Shown: positions 16,599 through 25,364 of the stretch, piece after piece
Position numbering within the stretch: the stretch's first letter is position 1
Layout: every line of letters starts with the position of its first letter
Source: Burkholderia multivorans ATCC BAA-247
Lineage (GTDB): Bacteria; Pseudomonadota; Gammaproteobacteria; Burkholderiales; Burkholderiaceae
Assembly: GCF_000959525.1 (NCBI RefSeq)
Contig: NZ_CP009832.1
Coordinates: forward strand, 1,054,001 to 1,118,000
Direction of reading: 5' to 3'
Length of the DNA: 64,000 nucleotides
Notes under the pieces: generated by a model
Seen by the model: only the letters and a program-made list of their open reading frames with translations
Told to the model about the DNA's origin: nothing
Databases searched by the model: none
Made by a program: the position numbers and the translations under genes

Positions 16599-17431
16599 AG
16601 ACGGTCTGCGAAGTTCTCGGCGTGGCGCGCTCTGCCGTGGCGGTGAAGCGAACTCGCTTGTCTGACTGGCGCGATGGTCGCCGTGCCCGCGTGACCAATG
16701 ACGCTGGACTGGTCGAGGAAATTCAGACCCATGTAGCGCATCTGCCGACTTACGGCTACAGGCGTGTCTGGGCGCTGTTGCGTCGCAGTCGGGAGCAGAC
16801 CGGTGCGCCGTGCGTCAACGTCAAGCGCGTGTATCGGGTCATGCGTGAGCATCAGTTGCTGCTGCGCCGCCCCGGAGTGCGGCGAGACAAGCGGCGGCAT
16901 GACGGTCGCATTGCCGTAGACCGCAGCAACACCCGCTGGTGCTCCGACGGCTTCGAGTTCCGGTGCGACGATGGTACGCCGCTGCGCGTGACGTTTGCGC
17001 TGGACTGCTGCGACCGTGAGGCAATTAGCTGGGCAGCGACGACCGGCGGGCATAGCGGTGATGTGGTGCGCGACGTGATGCTGGCCGCCGTCGAGCAGCG
17101 CTTCGGTACCACACGGGCCGCGCAGCCCATCGAATGGCTGTCGGACAACGGCTCGGCCTACATCGACCACCGTACGCGCAGCTTCGCTCGCGAACTGGGC
17201 CTTGAGCCGCTGACCACGCCGGTACGTTCGCCGCAGAGCAATGGCATGGCTGAATCGTTCGTGAAGACCATGAAGCACAATTACGTTGCCTATATGGACA
17301 AGCCTGACGCACCAACGGCGCTCTCGCATCTGGCTATCGCGTTCGAACACTACAATGAGCGCCACCCGCATAAAGCCCTGCAATACCGCTCGCCTCGCGA
17401 GTTCAGGCGTAATGCGGTGTCATCAACCTAA
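16538..17431 (+). CDS. IS3-family transposase OrfB (DDE catalytic subunit)
   Basis: 297 aa as read; probably produced as an OrfAB fusion through the A AAA AAC site. The HTH_21 segment ([20 protein letters not shown]) precedes the rve integrase core. First catalytic Asp is in [11 protein letters not shown], second in [11 protein letters not shown], and the Glu lies in the [15 protein letters not shown] region, followed by the usual [19 protein letters not shown] tail. The reading frame is intact, so the element may still be active. Confidence 0.9.
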   Translation: MGPFKKPDCALALAAGGRPMKTVCEVLGVARSAVAVKRTRLSDWRDGRRARVTNDAGLVEEIQTHVAHLPTYGYRRVWALLRRSREQTGAPCVNVKRVYRVMREHQLLLRRPGVRRDKRRHDGRIAVDRSNTRWCSDGFEFRCDDGTPLRVTFALDCCDREAISWAATTGGHSGDVVRDVMLAAVEQRFGTTRAAQPIEWLSDNGSAYIDHRTRSFARELGLEPLTTPVRSPQSNGMAESFVKTMKHNYVAYMDKPDAPTALSHLAIAFEHYNERHPHKALQYRSPREFRRNAVSST

Positions 17432-17450
17432 CGGTGTCCGCGTGTCCTGA

Positions 17451-17797
17451 GTTACAGGGGCAACTCCAGTGGCGGAGTCGCCCGCATCCGCATAAGACGG
17501 AGCAACGATGTTGCCCTCCACCGAAACAAGGGAGCGCCGCGCTTGGGCAAGACCCGGGGGCGTGACGATCGAGGGAGGATTCAGAGAGGCTCGGCGGGCA
17601 ACTGGAGATTCGGTTGATCCCAACCTCGGCGCTCGGGTCATCACTGCCAGAAGCGCGCCCGGCGGAGTGCCCTCCGGCCGGCCGGGCCGCTCGGCTTTTG
17701 CAGTCGATGTGGCCGGCCCAGCATCATCGCTGGCCAAAAGATTGATCGAATCACTGCTAGGGCGCGAGACAAGAATAGTAGGGTTAGTGCCGGACAT
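17451..17797 (-). pseudogene. Ser/Pro/Ala-rich protein fragment truncated by the IS
   Basis: On the minus strand an ATG at 17797 opens about 115 codons (MSGTNPTILVSRPSSDSI...) that run into the right end of the IS3-family element. The composition is Ser/Thr/Pro/Ala-rich without hydrophobic segments, like the start of a secreted effector and similar in style to the PIP-box gene at 28357, but no PIP box was found upstream. It may equally be non-coding. The 205 bp from 17798 to 18002 hold nothing else recognisable. Confidence 0.25.
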
Positions 17798-18002
17798 GAC
17801 TTTTCCCATGTAAATGAACGATTGAAAGCCGAACCGAATGGCGTTTGCGTGCCGCTCGTTGGCAATGTCATCGGAATGACATACGCCTATTTTCGGCTTC
17901 GTCGATGCGTTCGCTCCGCACGGGACGAAGTTATGGCTCAGTGGGCGAATGGCTCGCGCGGCTCCGGCGCGAAAGCCGGCTTGCGCGACGCGTGCCTGTC
18001 TC

Positions 18003-18935
18003 TCAAGCGAGGGCTTGCGCTTTTTGCATGACCCGTCGCGTAACGAGTTCGCCGAGGGCAACGTCGGCGAGCCCTATGCCAAGCGATTTAAAGACGGTGA
18101 TATCGCCTTCGTCGCGCCCAAGAGAGTCGCCGTTGGCAATCGCGCTGCCAAGCTCGACCACCTCTTCCCAATGGATTACCCCGGCAGCGGCCATCAACAG
18201 ATCGCCGGCTTCAGCCTTTGCTTGCTCCAGCGATTCGACGACGATGAGGCTGGCGCGAGAAAGCACCGTATCGTCGATTTCGCGTGCATTCGGTTTGCTT
18301 GAGCCGATGGCCGCGACGAATGTGCCCGCTTTGACGTCGGCGCCATCGAAGAGCGGCACGGCGCTTCTCGTCGCGGTGACGATGACGTCGGCGGCTTTCA
18401 CGGCCGCCTCGGCGGACGACGCATCGAAGCGCACTTGCGGAAAGAGCGCCTGCATCTGCGCGACGGTCTCAGCGACGTGTTCTATGCCGACGATGAGTAC
18501 CTGCTCGATGGCCGAGTGCTCGACGATCGCGCGAATATGGGATCTTGCCTGTACGCCTGTACCGAACACCGTCAGCACTTTTGAATCGGAGCGCCCAAAC
18601 GCATCGAATGCGATGCGCGTCACAGCCGCTGTACGGTATTCGGTTAGCGCGCCGCCATGAATGATCGAGAGCAGCCGCCCGTCTTGCGTGGAGAACAACG
18701 GGATGACGAAGTCGAAGATGCCCTTATGTGTGGAATATACCTTCGCGCCGCAAACACCCGCGCCCGGCAAAATCGCTCCCATGGTGCTCAATGAAATGCT
18801 TTCGCCGAGCGTGCGCACTCGCGGCTGAATCTTGGCCTGTTGGGTGCCTTGCTCCGCCAATGCAAGTCGCAGCGTGGAGATTGCGTCGCTCATCGTGATG
18901 AGCTCATGGACTTGGTCGTCGGTGATGATATGCAT
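18003..18935 (-). CDS. Ornithine cyclodeaminase / mu-crystallin family oxidoreductase
   Basis: 310 aa from ATG 18935 (MHIITDDQVHELITM). Family marks: the YSTHKGIFDF region, LLSIIHGGALTEYRTAAVTR (substrate site with the conserved TxYRT-type Arg), and the NAD-binding VLTVFGTGVQARSHIRAIVE motif near residue 120. The family covers ornithine cyclodeaminase, alanine dehydrogenase, ketimine reductase and the NAD(P)H-dependent arginine dehydrogenase DauB. Next to an FAD D-amino-acid dehydrogenase, the DauB-like role (reducing a 2-keto acid back to the L-amino acid) is attractive, but the substrate cannot be read from sequence. It is last in a minus-strand gene run behind the asparaginase. Confidence 0.8.
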   Translation of the reverse strand: MHIITDDQVHELITMSDAISTLRLALAEQGTQQAKIQPRVRTLGESISLSTMGAILPGAGVCGAKVYSTHKGIFDFVIPLFSTQDGRLLSIIHGGALTEYRTAAVTRIAFDAFGRSDSKVLTVFGTGVQARSHIRAIVEHSAIEQVLIVGIEHVAETVAQMQALFPQVRFDASSAEAAVKAADVIVTATRSAVPLFDGADVKAGTFVAAIGSSKPNAREIDDTVLSRASLIVVESLEQAKAEAGDLLMAAAGVIHWEEVVELGSAIANGDSLGRDEGDITVFKSLGIGLADVALGELVTRRVMQKAQALA

Positions 18936-19049
18936 AATGTTTTCCATCCTGAGAACGCCGAATGTGGCGGGCCGCCGGATGGCCAGGTTTGGAAATACGA
19001 CCTGATGCGCCATGACGCAAACCCGATTGCGCCACCCGGACCGCGTGTT

Positions 19050-20045
19050 TCAGTAGCGATAAAACGCTGCTTGCAGCGCGCTTCGCTCGCGCGGATTGCT
19101 TGACATGGCCAGCATCAGCAGAATGCGGGCTTTTTGCGGCGCTTGGTCGTCAACCACGATCCAACCGTAATCGTCGTCCGGCTGCGCACCATTGCGGATC
19201 ACGACTCCGTTGCCGGTGCGCGAGGCGCGCACGACTTGCAGGCCGTTGCGCGACGCCGCTCGCAACGGCTCGATGATGCGCTCCGCCACGTTGCCGTTGC
19301 CGGTGCCCGCATAAATGAGTCCGTTCGCATCGGATGCGACCGTACCGATCACCTCCTCGCCGAGCGCGCCATACGCGTAGACGATATCGACTTTCGGCAG
19401 ATGCTCGAGCTCGTCGATGGACCATTCAGTGAGAAAGGTATGGTCGCGGGACGGTACGCGGTAGTAGCGCGGCTCCCCTTCGACGACGTACCCGAGCGCG
19501 CCGTATGGCGAGCGAAACGCTTCAAGTTTGAAGCTGTTTGTCTTGATGACGTCGCGCGCGGTGTGGATCTCTTCGTTGGCGACGACAAGCGTGCCTTTTC
19601 CGCGCGAGGCCGGGTGAATCGCCACCGAAATGGCATCGTAAAGGTTGAGCGAGGCGTCGGAACTCATCGCGGAGGGCGGGCGCATCGATCCGACGACGAC
19701 TACGGGCTTTGCGCTGTTTAACGTAAGGTGCAGGAAGTAGGCGGTTTCCTCGATCGTGTCGGTGCCGTGTGTCAGGATGACCCCGTCGACGTCGTCGTCT
19801 TTCAGAACGGCCGATACCCGCTTGCCGATCTTGAGCAAATGATCGTTGTTGAAGTTTTCGGAGCCGGTTTGCAGCAATTGCTCCGCTCTCAGGTTCGCGA
19901 GCGACGATGCTTCGGGAATGGCGGACAGAATCTCGTCAATCGTCAGTATTGAACAGGCGTAGGCGGAGGTATTCGCCGCGCTTTCACCGCGGCCCGCAAT
20001 GGTGCCGCCCGTGCCGATCACTACGATATTAGGTTTGTCTCTCAT
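19050..20045 (-). CDS. L-asparaginase (bacterial type, asparaginase/glutaminase family)
   Basis: 331 aa from ATG 20045 (MRDKPNIVVIGTGGTIAGRG), where the TGGTIAG signature holds the catalytic Thr. The second signature VDGVILTHGTDTIEETAYFL supplies the Thr-Asp pair, and NSAKPVVVVGSMRPPSAMSS follows as in the family. There is no signal peptide, suggesting a cytoplasmic enzyme. It hydrolyses asparagine (possibly glutamine) to the acid plus ammonia. It is 58 bp downstream of the D-amino-acid dehydrogenase and 114 bp upstream of the cyclodeaminase-family gene, all on the minus strand. Confidence 0.9.
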   Translation of the reverse strand: MRDKPNIVVIGTGGTIAGRGESAANTSAYACSILTIDEILSAIPEASSLANLRAEQLLQTGSENFNNDHLLKIGKRVSAVLKDDDVDGVILTHGTDTIEETAYFLHLTLNSAKPVVVVGSMRPPSAMSSDASLNLYDAISVAIHPASRGKGTLVVANEEIHTARDVIKTNSFKLEAFRSPYGALGYVVEGEPRYYRVPSRDHTFLTEWSIDELEHLPKVDIVYAYGALGEEVIGTVASDANGLIYAGTGNGNVAERIIEPLRAASRNGLQVVRASRTGNGVVIRNGAQPDDDYGWIVVDDQAPQKARILLMLAMSSNPRERSALQAAFYRY

Positions 20046-20103
20046 TCGGTGCGGATGGATGTTATCGGAATGGACTGTGAACGGTCGATCACAGGTGGCC
20101 CGC

Positions 20104-21357
20104 TCAATGACTGAGTGCAAATACGCTGGAAAGCGCCGAATCGGTATTTTGATCGAGCCAGTTGGTAAGCAGCGCCGCCGATCCCGCCGCCAATGTGAAG
20201 CCAAGCGCGCCGTGTCCGACATTGAGCCAAAGGTTGCGATACGGTGTGGGCCCAATGATTGGCGTGCCGTGCGGGGTGGCAGGACGCAGGCCAGTCCACT
20301 CTCTGACTTCGCCCTGATCGGCCGCGACCTTCGGCAGGAAGGCTGCCGTCTCGGCGCGCAGTGTGGCGAGACGGGCTGGGTCGGGCTTCAATGAGTACCC
20401 GTCGAGGTCCGCCATGCCGGCCACGCGCAGCCGGTCGCCAAGGCGCGCATAGACGACCTTGCGCGCGAAATCGGTGACGCTGATCTTCGGCGCCCCGGCG
20501 TGGCGGCCGAGGTGGTAGGTCAAACTATAGCCCTTGAGCGGGTAGATGGGAACGTCGATCCCCAACGGTTTAAGCAGACTTCTGGAGCCTGTGCCGGTCG
20601 CGATGATGATGTTCTCCGATTGCAGCGTGGCTGCGCCACTGCGAGCCTCGACGTAGCCGCGCTTTGAAAGCCGGAGCTCGTCGATCGGCGTATTCATCGC
20701 AAACTGCACGCCGCGTGAGCGCAGAATCGCCGCAAGGCTCTGGCAAAAGCGGTAGCAGTCCGCTGTGTCTTCGCTTTGGGTATAAATGCCGCCGGCAATC
20801 TCTTTACGCACGTCCGCTAGCGCGGGCTCGAGCGCGACGCATTCTTGCGCGCTGAGCGCCGTCTGCTCGCAGCCGAGTGAGCGCTGGTATTCGAGCAAGT
20901 CCACGGCGGATTGCATCGCGGCGGCGGAGCGATGCAAGATGAGTTTGCCCGAATGCTGGAAATCGAAGTCGAGCAGGGGTTCGTCCCGCACCAGCTCGTG
21001 CATGAGCGTTCGGCTGGCAAACGACAGGGAAAGCAATCTGCGAGTGGTGATATTGCTGCGCTTGCGCGTGCAAGCCAGCGCGAATTGCAAACACCAGCGC
21101 CATTGATCGGGATTGGCCGAGGGCCTGAAGCGAACCGGCGAGTCTTTATCCATCAGCCAGACGGGAAGCTTCGACAGCACGCCCGGCCCCGCGAGCGGCG
21201 CGACATAGCTGTACGAGAGCTGGCCCGCGTTGCCGTAGCTGGTCTCGGTTGCGACGTCCGCATGGCGGTCGACGACGATCACCTGATGCCCGGCGCGGCT
21301 CAAATAATAGGCGCTCGTGAGGCCGATGACGCCCGCACCCAATACCATGATCTGCAT
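20104..21357 (-). CDS. FAD-dependent D-amino-acid dehydrogenase (DadA-like)
   Basis: 417 aa. The N-terminal Rossmann FAD site is unmistakable: MQIMVLGAGVIGLTSAYYLS, followed by GHQVIVVDRH. The DadA-specific GNAGQLSYSYVAPLAGPGVL follows, and near the C-terminus TGLRPATPHGTPIIG and GHGALGFTLAAGSA. DadA-type enzymes oxidise D-amino acids to 2-keto acids and pass electrons to the respiratory chain at the inner membrane. It is the first gene of the minus-strand catabolic run and lies 235 bp downstream of the GlxA-type regulator, which may control it. Confidence 0.88.
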   Translation of the reverse strand: MQIMVLGAGVIGLTSAYYLSRAGHQVIVVDRHADVATETSYGNAGQLSYSYVAPLAGPGVLSKLPVWLMDKDSPVRFRPSANPDQWRWCLQFALACTRKRSNITTRRLLSLSFASRTLMHELVRDEPLLDFDFQHSGKLILHRSAAAMQSAVDLLEYQRSLGCEQTALSAQECVALEPALADVRKEIAGGIYTQSEDTADCYRFCQSLAAILRSRGVQFAMNTPIDELRLSKRGYVEARSGAATLQSENIIIATGTGSRSLLKPLGIDVPIYPLKGYSLTYHLGRHAGAPKISVTDFARKVVYARLGDRLRVAGMADLDGYSLKPDPARLATLRAETAAFLPKVAADQGEVREWTGLRPATPHGTPIIGPTPYRNLWLNVGHGALGFTLAAGSAALLTNWLDQNTDSALSSVFALSH

Positions 21358-21592
21358 GTGGCTTTCCGATGTCTTTTGCCGCGATGCATCGCAAACGACG
21401 CAGTTGGGCGGCTAGCGCGCGTCAAACCTCTTGAGCGACGCCCGATCTTTTGAGTGAATGGAATGTACGATCAAGCGGCGCTCGTGAGATTGCACCGATC
21501 GGCAAAAAAGTAGAACGGAAGCGACAGGGCTGCCAAATGAGCGCGAAAGCAAGCACGAAAGCAAGCAGCGCAAGCCGCCGTGAAGCGATGCG

Positions 21593-22675
21593 TCAGTCGG
21601 TTGTCGGACCTGAGCGGGAGCTGCGCAGCTTGCCCGGCGTGACGCCGTACGCCTCGCGAAAGACGCGAATAAAGTGCGCGGAGTCCGCAAAGCCGCAATC
21701 GTAGGCGATATCGGTGACCTTGCGAGAGGTATTGAGCAGCATCCAGCGCGCGTACCGCAAACGCATGCGGCGATAAAACTCGTTTGGCGACACCTTCATC
21801 TCGGCCATGAAAGCGCGCTCCAACTGGCGCACGCTCGTGCCGACCATTTTGGCGATGACGGCGATATTGAGCGGCGCTTCGAGGTTTTCCTCCATCAGCA
21901 ACGCCGCGTGCCGCACGGTGGCATCGTCCACCGAGAGGTAACCGAGCGCCCGGCGGCGCTCGACGAAGGAAGAGCCGGCCTGGCGGCTCACCGTCATCTG
22001 ATGGATGACCTTTGCCGCGCGGTCCGGCCCGCAATGCAGATTGATGAGCCGCGCGGCAAGCTCGATGACCGATATGCCGCCCGCGCACGTGACCCGGTCC
22101 CCATCGATCAGATAGTCCGCATGCGTCACCACGCGCAGACCGGGGAACATATTGCGGTAGTCGTCGAAGTGGAAGCTATGCACGCAGGCGACGCGATCGT
22201 CCATCAAACCGGCGCGCGCCAAGACGAAGCTGCCGGTGCAAATCCCTACGAGCGGAACGCCGGCTTGCGCCGCTTCGCGCAGATAGTCCCAGCAGCGCTT
22301 GTCGACCTGATCGAGGTGGGGCAGCAATCCGCCGATCGCGACGATGTAGTCGAACTGCTTGACATCCGGAAAGACGGACTGCACCGGCACGGCGATCCCG
22401 CAACTGGATTCGACGGTACTGTTGGGTGCGCCGATCGTCGTCCATACGCAGCGCAGCTGGCGGCTTTGGTCGCCGCGATCGGCCGCGTGGCGCAAGGCAT
22501 CGCAAAGACCGCCCAGCGACAGTAGCGGAAACCTCGGCCATAGCAGAATTCCGACGTTCAACTCCGCGCCGGAGCGCCGCTGCGACGGCTCGGCGGCAGT
22601 CGAAAGGGAGTCCAGCCGTTCGACCAATTCGTGCGCTGGAGTCGTGCTGGACGGGGGATCGTCGGAGGGGCGCAT
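21593..22675 (-). CDS. GlxA-type AraC-family regulator (DJ-1/PfpI + HTH)
   Basis: 360 aa from ATG 22675 (MRPSDDPPSS). The N-terminal half (about 35-210) is a class I amidotransferase-like fold with the nucleophile-elbow sequence PLVGICTGSFVLARAGLM. The C-terminal 100 residues are an AraC DNA-binding domain: LERAFMAEMKVSPNEFYRRM, then KVTDIAYDCGFADSAHFIRV. This layout includes ArgR of Pseudomonas and regulators of choline, carnitine and arginine catabolism. It sits between the amino-acid oxidation genes and the divergent liv transporter, so it probably senses an amino acid or derivative and activates both. Confidence 0.85.
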   Translation of the reverse strand: MRPSDDPPSSTTPAHELVERLDSLSTAAEPSQRRSGAELNVGILLWPRFPLLSLGGLCDALRHAADRGDQSRQLRCVWTTIGAPNSTVESSCGIAVPVQSVFPDVKQFDYIVAIGGLLPHLDQVDKRCWDYLREAAQAGVPLVGICTGSFVLARAGLMDDRVACVHSFHFDDYRNMFPGLRVVTHADYLIDGDRVTCAGGISVIELAARLINLHCGPDRAAKVIHQMTVSRQAGSSFVERRRALGYLSVDDATVRHAALLMEENLEAPLNIAVIAKMVGTSVRQLERAFMAEMKVSPNEFYRRMRLRYARWMLLNTSRKVTDIAYDCGFADSAHFIRVFREAYGVTPGKLRSSRSGPTTD

Positions 22676-22986
22676 GCGCGACAGCGAAATCGGGACGTCG
22701 ACATTATACGGCCGTCCACCGCGCGCCACCGCTGTCGCATATCTTCTGTTTTCTGGCAGATCGGTGCAATGCCGTGAGTTTGTGTCCACATACATTCGTC
22801 TCCGCCGTCATCGGAACGGCGTCGTGCGGGATTGAAGGACGGGATCCGCCGGGGACGGTCCATTGGATCGTCGGGGTATAGCGAGTGAGACGGGCTTGGT
22901 GGCGGATGCGATTTCCTATTCGCGAAGGACGCCTGCAGTGACCGCCTTTTCTTTGGTCAAGCCAGAACAATTGGTGAGGTGCAGCA
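22676..22986. promoter_or_regulatory. Divergent promoter region between regulator and livK
   Basis: 311 bp separating the GlxA-type regulator from livK. Contains a TTCTGTTTTCTGGCAGATCGG-like stretch and GC-rich core sequence; no gene is apparent. A poorly defined ribosome site (GGTGAGGTGCAGCA) precedes livK. Operators for the regulator probably lie here, but I cannot define them. Confidence 0.4.
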
Positions 22987-24141
22987 ATGAGCAAGAGCTT
23001 AACGTTGGGTCGCGGCGTGGCGACGGTTGGCATGGTCGGTGCGCTGGTCGCGGCGCCGGTCGGAGCGGCTTATGCCGACGAAACGGTCAAGATCGGGGAG
23101 GTCGCGCCTTTGACCGGTCCGGCATCCTATCTCGGCAAGGACACCGAAAACGGCGCGCGTTTGGCGGTCGAGGAAATCAACGAGAAAGGCCTCGTCGTTG
23201 GCGGCCAGAAAGTGAAACTCGTGCTCGACGCCGAGGATGATGCCGGCGATCCCCGCCAGGCCACCCAAGTGGCGCAAAAGCTCGTCGACGACAAGGTTGT
23301 CGCCGTCGTCGGCCATATGAACTCGGGTACGACGATTCCCGCATCGAAAATTTACAGCGACGCAGGCATCGTGCAGGTGTCGCCTTCGGCGACCAATCCG
23401 GCCTATACGCAGCAGGGCTTCAAAACCACCTATCGCGTGGTGGCAACGGACGCGCAGCAAGGACCGGCACTCGCCGACTACGCGACGAAGACGCTCAAGG
23501 TCAAGAAAGTTGCGATCGTCGACGACGCAACCGCGTACGGACAGGGTCTTGCCGTCGAATTCGAGAAGCAGGCAAAGAAGGACGGTATCGTCGTGCTTTC
23601 GCATGACGCCACCAACGACAAGGCGACGGACTTCCGCGCCATCCTGACCAAAATCAAGGGCGAGCAGCCAGACGTGATTATGTACGGCGGTCTCGATGCG
23701 ACGGGTGGCCCATTCGCCAAGCAGGCGAAGCAACTCGGCATGGTGCAAAAGATCCTCGCCGGCGACGGGCTTTGCGCGGACGATCTCTCGAAGCTTGCGG
23801 GCGAAGCGGCGGACAATGTCATCTGCTCGATCGCCGGCTCGCCGTTGCAAAAGATGCCGAAGGGACCCGCTTTCACGGAACGCTACTTGAAGCGCTTTGG
23901 CACGCGCCCGGTGCTGAACTCGCCGTTTGCGTATGATGCGGTGTATGTCATCGTCGAGGCAATGAAGCGCGCCGGCTCCGCTTCCCCCGACAAGATACTC
24001 GCCGCGATGCCGGCGACCGACTACCAAGGCGTGCTCGGCCAGACCCAATTCGATGCCAAGGGCGATCTGCGCCACGGGACGATTTCGATCTACAAATATG
24101 TCGGCGGCAAGCAAACCTTGCTCGACTTCGTAAAGAACTAA
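22987..24141 (+). CDS. livK: Branched-chain amino-acid ABC transporter, substrate-binding protein
   Basis: 384 aa. Residues 1-30 are a signal peptide (GMVGALVAAPVGAAYADE, cut near AYA-DE). The mature protein starts TVKIGEVAPLTGPASYLGKD, the type I periplasmic binding protein pattern of LivJ/LivK, with VVAVVGHMNSGTTIPASKIY and VSPSATNPAYTQQGFKT lining the ligand site. It delivers an amino acid to the LivHM permease. The ligand may differ from Leu/Ile/Val, since this family also binds amides and other amino acids. First of five genes in order KHMGF. Confidence 0.9.
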   Translation: MSKSLTLGRGVATVGMVGALVAAPVGAAYADETVKIGEVAPLTGPASYLGKDTENGARLAVEEINEKGLVVGGQKVKLVLDAEDDAGDPRQATQVAQKLVDDKVVAVVGHMNSGTTIPASKIYSDAGIVQVSPSATNPAYTQQGFKTTYRVVATDAQQGPALADYATKTLKVKKVAIVDDATAYGQGLAVEFEKQAKKDGIVVLSHDATNDKATDFRAILTKIKGEQPDVIMYGGLDATGGPFAKQAKQLGMVQKILAGDGLCADDLSKLAGEAADNVICSIAGSPLQKMPKGPAFTERYLKRFGTRPVLNSPFAYDAVYVIVEAMKRAGSASPDKILAAMPATDYQGVLGQTQFDAKGDLRHGTISIYKYVGGKQTLLDFVKN

Positions 24142-24323
24142 TCGACTGGTATTTGCTCGTTGAGCCAGGCCGGTACGCTTGCGATTCGCGTGCGTCTCAC
24201 GCACACCTCGTGCATTGCCGGTCACCCCATTGGCCACGCAAGAGAGCGTGCTGCGGCCGCACGCCTCGAGAATTCGCATGATCGTCCGACGAACGCGTGA
24301 CAGTTGCATTTGGTGAGCTGGAT

Positions 24324-25274
24324 ATGGATATTTTTCTTCAGCAGTTGATCAACGGACTCGTACTCGGCAGCGTCTACGCAATCATCGCGTTGGGCTACAC
24401 GATGGTTTATGGAATCATCGCCATCATCAATTTCGCGCACGCCGACGTGCTGATGGTGGGCGCCATGGTGTCGCTTTCCGCGATCAGTGTCTTGCAACGG
24501 CACTTTCCGAATCTCGGCAACGTTCCAACGTTGCTTGTTGCGCTCGCGATGGCATCAGCCGCCTGTGCGGCGGTCGGCTATACGATCGAGCGCGTCGCCT
24601 ATCGGCCGCTGCGCCGGGCGCCGCGCTTGGCGCCACTCATCACGGCGATTGGCGTTTCCATTCTGCTTCAGACGCTCGCCATGATCATCTGGGGGCGTAA
24701 TCCGCTTCCGTTTCCGCAGCTGCTCCCGACGGATCCGATTGCGCTGGTCCATGCAGGCGCGAACGGCCCAGGCGTCGTCATTTCCATGACCGAAATCGTG
24801 ATCATCGTCGTGGCGTTCATCATGATGGCCGGTCTGCTGCTGCTCGTGCACAAGACAAAGCTTGGGCGTTCGATGCGCGCGATCGCCGAAAGTCATCTTG
24901 TCGCGAGCTTAATGGGCGTCAATCCGAATTTCGTGATTTCGGTGACTTTCATGTTGGGTTCGGCGCTGGCGGCGCTGGGCGGTCTCATGATCGCTTCGGA
25001 GTACGGCAACATCCACTTCTATATGGGCTTCATTCCCGGGATCAAGGCGTTCACGGCCGCCGTGCTCGGCGGCATCGGCAACTTGGGCGGCGCAATGGTC
25101 GGCGGCATCGTGCTCGGGCTGATCGAGCAGCTCGGCGCGGGCTATATCGGCAACCTCACGGGGGGCGTGTTCGGCAGCAACTATCAGGATGTGTTCGCGT
25201 TCATCGTGCTGATCGTCGTGCTCGTATTCCGGCCCTCGGGTTTGCTCGGCGAGCGTGTCGCGGACCGCGCGTAG
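24324..25274 (+). CDS. livH: Branched-chain amino-acid ABC transporter, permease LivH
   Basis: 316 aa from ATG 24324 (MDIFLQQLINGLVLGSVYAI), the standard LivH start; the frame is open upstream but lacks a ribosome site. About eight hydrophobic helices. The family pattern GYTMVYGIIAIINFAHADVL near residue 30 and the EAA-type loop IKAFTAAVLGGIGNLGGAMV near 245 contact the LivG/F ATPases. Ends YQDVFAFIVLIVVLVFRPSG. Inner-membrane subunit. About 180 bp separate it from livK, with no terminator seen. Confidence 0.92.
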   Translation: MDIFLQQLINGLVLGSVYAIIALGYTMVYGIIAIINFAHADVLMVGAMVSLSAISVLQRHFPNLGNVPTLLVALAMASAACAAVGYTIERVAYRPLRRAPRLAPLITAIGVSILLQTLAMIIWGRNPLPFPQLLPTDPIALVHAGANGPGVVISMTEIVIIVVAFIMMAGLLLLVHKTKLGRSMRAIAESHLVASLMGVNPNFVISVTFMLGSALAALGGLMIASEYGNIHFYMGFIPGIKAFTAAVLGGIGNLGGAMVGGIVLGLIEQLGAGYIGNLTGGVFGSNYQDVFAFIVLIVVLVFRPSGLLGERVADRA

Positions 25275-25364
25275 AAAACGTTGGGGCATTAGGGCGTTAA
25301 GGCGTTTGGCGTTCGGGGTGCCCGAGTGTAAAGCTGAAAGGGTGTAAGGGTAAGGAGCATAGAA

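Larger units (their letters stand above)
16158..17450 (+). mobile_element. IS3-family insertion sequence (two-frame transposase, IS2-like)
   Basis: About 1.29 kb. Imperfect terminal inverted repeats are visible: TGAGGACACAAGGAC at 16158 and, on the other strand from 17450, TCAGGACACGCGGAC. It contains orfA and orfB in the -1 frame relation expected of IS3 elements. No matching direct repeat is seen beside the ends (GTATC on the left, GTTAC on the right), so either the ends are offset or one flank has been rearranged. Confidence 0.8.
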
